Shown here: one piece after another, positions 59,506 to 64,000 of the stretch
Layout of the letters: every line of letters begins with the position of its first letter
How positions within the stretch are numbered: position 1 is the first letter of the stretch
From: Datisca glomerata
Taxonomy: Eukaryota; Streptophyta; Magnoliopsida; Cucurbitales; Datiscaceae
DNA: 64,000 nt
Assembly (NCBI GenBank): GCA_003255025.1
Contig: QANY01002976.1
Span: forward strand, 1,550,001-1,614,000
Direction of reading: 5' to 3'
Position numbers and translations under genes: made by a program
Notes under the pieces: model-generated
The model's input: the letters and a program-made list of their open reading frames with translations, nothing else
The model's database searches: none
What the model was told of the DNA's origin: nothing

Positions 59506-60627
59506 CGTCGTACTTTGTCGAAGAGTCGATTATTTCCTTTTATTTGATAAACATTGCCGATTACACTATCATTATCATCTGTTACGCCTTGACATTTGAC
59601 CATTTTAAAGAGGACAGATTCTTCTATTCTAGTTGGGGAAAAGCCGAAGTAGAGAACTGTAAGCGATCAGACCACTTATTTCCTAAGTTTTTTCTCTTCA
59701 TTTCTTGTTGGGGCGCTCCTCATTTCCTAGAGTCGACTTTGCCTTGATGATGGTACCCCTTGAGCTTCACATTCTAATCGGGGGTAAGTGTCGACTTGTC
59801 CTGAGTCGTTCTTCCTGAGTATTTCAGCGAGAGAAAGATTGGCCGCCCCGGACGTTCGAGTTCCTCCCAGGGGTCATTTCATGTGGCTTTATCCACCTTA
59901 TACGGGGGTTTGGGAGGAACATGCCCATGTGTTTCACCGTGAAAAGCCTGGTTCTACCAAAAATCATAGCAATGGGTCTTATGATCGTCATTACCCTCTA
60001 ACAGAGGCTTCATCTCCTAGCTTTGTTCACGAGTCAGTGTACCAGTTTTGGCATGACCTTTCTCCTTCCGTTTCACCTAAGGCTGGATGTAGGAGTCGAG
60101 AGCTGCCTAGCCTAGATTTCGCAGTTCACCCGCGGTGGAGGATTAGTGCGGGGCTTTGTATTTCAACTAGGAATGTTCTCAAACACCAATGAGTAGGGTG
60201 GAAGGTGTCCAACCAACATTTTCCTCCACCTTCCGCAGCTACTTACATACTACCCATGGAGGATTCTTCAGGGGTCTTTGACGTTGTTCATTCTCTGAGG
60301 GCTTTGCTCACCTCCTTCATCTTCCGGGGGTGACCCTAACCAGAACTTTATAAAGAGATAGCCTAGTCATTCATCATCTGATATCATTTTTTATCCTAGC
60401 TTTCTTGATGGGTGCGAGCCTTCGAGTTGCTTGGAAAGACCATTTCCATGCAAGAGACCGTTATGGCTTGAGCGGTGATTGGCACGTCATTCCTTCTTTC
60501 TCTGGTCACCTTAAGGGATGTAACCACTGCATCCTTCTTCCTTCATCGCGTAATCGACGTGGCGGCTGAAAATTCTTCTCCCATTGGGAAAAAGGGTGAA
60601 TTCTCCTTCTCATCTTAGACTTTATCG
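59506..60627. other. Internal part of element F, no gene identified
   Basis: A 134-residue plus-strand frame at 59788-60192 is open, but it is antisense to the element and matches no family I know. Minus-strand frames near 60506 are short and basic. No gag, protease or polymerase motif was seen. Confidence 0.45.
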
Positions 60628-60887
60628 GCGTAGAATGTCGAGCCCATTTTCTCATTGCGGGAGAAGAAAGAGTTTCAAATGCTTTGACAGGGACGGTTTT
60701 ACAGTCGTTCCCACATATGGCGCAACTATTGTTACCGAAAATCTCAATAATGATATGGCGTAGAATGTCGAGCCCATTTTCTCCTTGCAGGAGAAGAAAG
60801 AGTTTCAAATGCTTTGACAGGGACGATTTTACAGTCGTTCCCACATACGGCGCAACTGTTGTTACCGAAAATCTCAATAGTGATATG
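60628..60887 (-). repeat. 130-base tandem duplication of LTR end, primer site and leader in F
   Basis: 60628-60757 and 60758-60887 are near-identical with a period of exactly 130 bases. Each unit contains, on the minus strand, the LTR edge cggtaaca followed by a tRNA primer site of the form gttgcgccatatgtgggaac. The element therefore has two primer-binding sites in a row. Confidence 0.85.
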
Positions 60888-61457
60888 GCATGCAATCTGA
60901 TTTCTGCATAAGGGTCGCCTCGAGCGAGAACATGCACAACATAGATAAATAACTCTAAAGTGAAGAGAATGGAGGGTGGTTTCCTCTTCGAAGAGCATCT
61001 GATGCCTAAGTCAGTATTTGGTCAATATTTTGGCATAATTTCCTTAACATGAGAAGGTACCCCTCTTTTGTTCATTGGTAGATGTATTTATACCTCAGTA
61101 TTCGTGTGGAAGGAAGCGTGATGAAGAAACCTTAGAGGTGTGTTGGGGAAGCTTTGTGGGACATAATGTATGTCCTTGATTGGACCGAAAGGAGGCGACC
61201 TTGACATAAAATGATTAAATGCCTTCAAAATGACTAGGCGGGTCCTATCCTGACATCCTGTTACGGTGACCTGTAGGGCTCTACTTTCGGCGAGTAATGA
61301 TGGCCTTATGTTCAGGATCATCTGAGCTCTCTTTGTGAACTTTTTTCATGCCCTTTATGTGCTTGGGTTTGTGCATTCCGAGCTCCCTAGAGTCTGACCA
61401 GACGAGGCTGGTTCTGCTCATTCTCCAGCATCAAGAGCTCCTTAATGTTGCGTGACA
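60860..61457 (-). repeat. Element F 5' LTR (minus strand)
   Basis: About 598 bases from tgtcacgc (61457) to cggtaaca (60860). A TATA box lies at 61092-61085 (TATAAATA on the minus strand), about 230 bases before the LTR end, and is followed by sequence containing tgacttaggcatc, a phrase common in the transcribed part of plant gypsy LTRs. Confidence 0.68.
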
Positions 61458-62889
61458 AATGTCATTGTGTCATTAGTAGTTAGAAAAATACTCATAACAC
61501 TCCTCATTTTAAAAAATAACATACTCCCATTAAGGTTAATACTTAGAAAATACTTAAACCCAAACGCTTATTAGGAGTTTGGTACAAGATTACATTGTAC
61601 CAAATGCTCGAAAAGTGCTTAAAAACCTGTTTGGTATCTAAATTAAAATAAAAGTTTGGAACCCGATTGTGCCGCGGGTGTAATGTTGCAAGCTTTCTAT
61701 CTCGGAGGTAATAAGAGTACATAAAAACATGCAATGGGTATTCGATAAGAAATTATTGTGGCTAGCGGCTACAATGTGACCCTGAACCACAATATGACAT
61801 GACATGTGGGGTCCACAGTCAATATTAATTATGGGGACACAGCTAACATTTCTTTAGGAGGTGGATGGTAAAAAATAATTTTTTTGCAGTGGGACCCACA
61901 CTCCAAACATGTTTATTTTAAAAGGAAGTTAATAAAAAATTGCTACTCCCCCTTAAAACGTGTTCAAAACGAAAAACTAATAAATATTGTGGTTTTTAAT
62001 TAATTATTTTAGTTCTAATCAATTCTTCTGGTTCTCTTTCTTCTTCAATTATGCTAATTTTATCTTAATCATTGCTTACTTAATTTAAAATAAATAGTTG
62101 TGATTTTATTTAAATAATTCTTGTTGACAAAATCCCCAACTAAAGGTTTTTTCAATTTAGCTAATCCTTTAAATTAAGTAATAATGATAAAACAGTCAAT
62201 CGAGAAAAGTTAATATATGAATACATGTTGATAAAATTTGAACAATTTATAAATTAAAGAATTTTAAACATCATTATAATAAGATAGGATTCTCCTTGAG
62301 TATTTATTTCAAGTCTCATATCCATTGGGATCCTAAAATTAATTAGAGTATATGACAAGCAGTACTCGTAAAAACGTTAGTTGATATGAATTTAAACATG
62401 GACAACTTAATTAAAATGATTTATTACGTTGATAAGTTGCATAATATGACCATCCCTGAATGCATAATCTTCTATGTTATCTATTCATGTTTAGTTTCTT
62501 TGCTTAAGATTGTTTAGCTTATTTTATTGGCAGTGGAAAAGTTGTAGGGTAAGTTCAACAATATTTTGTAAGTTGTAAACCATTTTAAACATCTAATAAA
62601 TAATTATCTAATAGAATTCAAATATCAAATCATTGGTGATTGTACTTTGATTTCTTTTGGATGAATGGTTAAAAAGATGATACTTAACTTGGAAGTGAGG
62701 AAAATGGCTACTTCCGACTCCTGATACCTAAAATTAATTAGTCATAACAAGTAAAATAACATATTGTTTTATTAGCATATCAAAAAATTTTAAAATTTAC
62801 TTACGAGATGATCCTTCTTTTAGTGTCTTTTTCTTACGCTTCTTCATGTTGCTTTTTAGTCTTGCATTAGAGACGTCTCATACATGAAG
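61458..62889. other. AT-rich spacer, no gene seen
   Basis: No conserved frame on either strand, and no terminal repeats or RNA genes recognised. Confidence 0.5.
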
Positions 62890-63770
62890 GATCCATTATG
62901 ACGCTTGACCATATCCTGATTGTATGTCTTTTGTCAAATAATTATCATTGCTTCTGTCATCAACGACGCCCATCATAATGCACTTGTTTATTTCTTTTGT
63001 AAGAAGTTGCAAGCCTTCACTAATTTTATATTTCATAATCCTACTACCATCATCTGTTTCTACCCCAATTGTCACAAGTCTATAAGTAGCACGGATCATT
63101 TCATTACGCTGTGATGCTTTAACAATTTTCTAATATGTGCGTGAGATGGTGAAAGAACTTGATTCTACGACACATTGTTTCATCATTTTTGTCCACCTTC
63201 GTAAGATATAATGTGTGGGTACTCTGACAACATTTTTTCAATTAAAACTCTTAATGCATGACAGCATAAGATTTCAAAAGACTAAAACTTGTGACATGAA
63301 CAAGTAATTATCTCAGAAAATGAGTTGTAAAGAACCTCCCAAACCATTTCTTTCTTATGTACTCCAACATGAAAATATTCAACAGAGTATGTGATACTTT
63401 TTTTGTTAATGAAGACATATGGTATTGATGACACCTCAATTTTAAAGTGTTTGAAAAATAACGAGCATACATACGTGTAGCTTGAACTACCATAGGTCCA
63501 CGTACATTTATATTGGGAGGCATAACCTGATGGCAACGAAAATTTTCTTCTGACTCTTTTTCCCTCATATGTTCCATCGTCTTCTCATAACGAATCACAA
63601 ATTCAGTAAGCCGCATTGTCTTAGTCCACATATGTTGAAACACATTATTTGCACTCCCACTTCGTTGCGATGATCTAATTCTAGCAGCAAATATATCCAT
63701 GCTAAAAGCAGGACACCACTTAGCTCTTAACTCATGGAAATGCTTCAACCATCTATGTGCTAGGATCAAT
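62890..63770 (-). pseudogene. FAR1-related (MULE-derived) protein relic
   Basis: The minus-strand frame from 63769 reads WLKHFHELRAKWCPAFSMDI, then SSQRSGSANNVF (in FAR1 proteins normally TTQRSESMN), then FVIRYEKTMEHMREKESEEN and MVVQATRMYARYF. A second frame gives VGVHKKEMVWEVLYNS. The third carries the SWIM-type zinc motif CSCHKFESFEILCCHAL in a frame broken by a one-base shift near 63270. A C-terminal tail follows near 63099-62896. FAR1/FHY3 proteins are transcription factors derived from Mutator-like transposases. This copy lacks the DNA-binding and most of the MULE domain and is frameshifted, so it is either a pseudogene or a MULE fragment. Confidence 0.75.
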
Positions 63771-64000
63771 CGGTTTTAAAATTAAAGAAAATTAGATTTG
63801 AAAAATGAACAGTTCGTGGGCGGAATATAAAAAAAGTTGATTTAACTTATTTAATCATATTAAATCATTTAAAACCAATTTTAGTTAAATCATGCATATA
63901 CGATATTAAAATGAATAGGTTAAGGGAAAATGATTTTTCACTTTTACTCTGTATCGGAGAATTTCTAAACTGGTGGAACTCCCTCGAGCGTTCTTCGTGT
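63771..64000. other. AT-rich end of window, nothing seen
   Basis: An upstream intron or spacer of the FAR1-like relic is possible: cctag on the minus strand at 63767-63771 would serve as an acceptor. Confidence 0.35.

Larger units (their letters stand above)
57619..61457 (-). mobile_element. Minus-strand Ty3/gypsy-type LTR derivative F without pol
   Basis: The right end (60860-61457) has LTR features on the minus strand: start tgtcacgc, TATA box, end cggtaaca, then a primer-binding site. The left end at 57619 begins with the same tgttaccga(a/t)atctcaata as the inner LTR edge, so it is probably what remains of the other LTR, but the rest of that LTR does not align. In between are two tandem arrays and no recognisable gag or pol. 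The region is GC-richer than its surroundings. No convincing target duplication was found, so the left boundary is uncertain. Confidence 0.6.

Noticed and set aside
59788..60192. 134-residue plus-strand frame as a gene
   Set aside because: It is antisense to element F, shows no family motif and has no supporting context; it may be chance in GC-richer DNA.
1..64000. Transfer RNA, ribosomal RNA or integrated viral (pararetroviral) genes
   Set aside because: No cloverleaf with A and B boxes, no rRNA-like sequence and no movement- or coat-protein motif was recognised by reading; all reverse transcriptase fragments fit copia, gypsy or LINE types. A computed scan could still find a tRNA.

Overview
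The window is a transposon-dense stretch of nuclear DNA from a flowering plant, most likely a eudicot. The evidence is AT-rich intergenic sequence, plant-type Ty1/copia and Ty3/gypsy elements, CACTA and hAT transposons, a FAR1-type relic, and one intact multi-exon gene for a plant synaptotagmin (SMP plus two C2 domains). The species cannot be fixed from the sequence. Almost every other open frame is a fragment of a decayed mobile element.

Layout. 1-17930: a copia element (A, + strand) whose 5' LTR is cut by the window edge. A second copia element (B, about 4037-13328) is nested in its integrase region, and a non-autonomous hAT element (16291-17276) sits in its 3' LTR. About 17990-19751: 5'-truncated LINE with zf-RVT and RNase H remains. 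19755-21480: segment with a decayed membrane-protein gene (- strand), repeated at 39175-39211 plus 47950-49640. 22060-22490: Helitron helicase relic. 22587-22810: antisense gypsy LTR scrap. 23220-38419: gypsy-type element D with a gag relic but no recognisable pol, carrying a two-subtype minisatellite, and a CACTA element E (32369-37026) in its 3' LTR. 39212-47949: Tat-like Ty3/gypsy element C with two RNase H regions, tandem repeats and an antisense gene; it lies inside the second copy of the membrane-protein segment. 50558-56547: the synaptotagmin gene (- strand, 12 exons) with a LINE scrap in intron 3 and a long GA microsatellite touching its start codon. 57619-61457: GC-richer, minus-strand LTR element F with a duplicated primer-binding site and two tandem arrays. 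62890-63770: FAR1-related relic (- strand).

How it fits together. Only the synaptotagmin gene looks functional. The rest records a sequence of insertions: B after A, hAT after A, E after D, and C after the membrane-protein duplication. The last is shown by an uninterrupted target site in the other copy. All three gypsy-type elements (C, D, F) carry tandem arrays near their 3' end, which makes this locus a useful example of minisatellites arising inside retroelements. I found no strong evidence for a wholly new system. The most informative features are the pre-insertion site of C, the anomalous A/B junction, the antisense spliced gene in C, the start-codon microsatellite of the synaptotagmin gene, and the leader hairpin of A.
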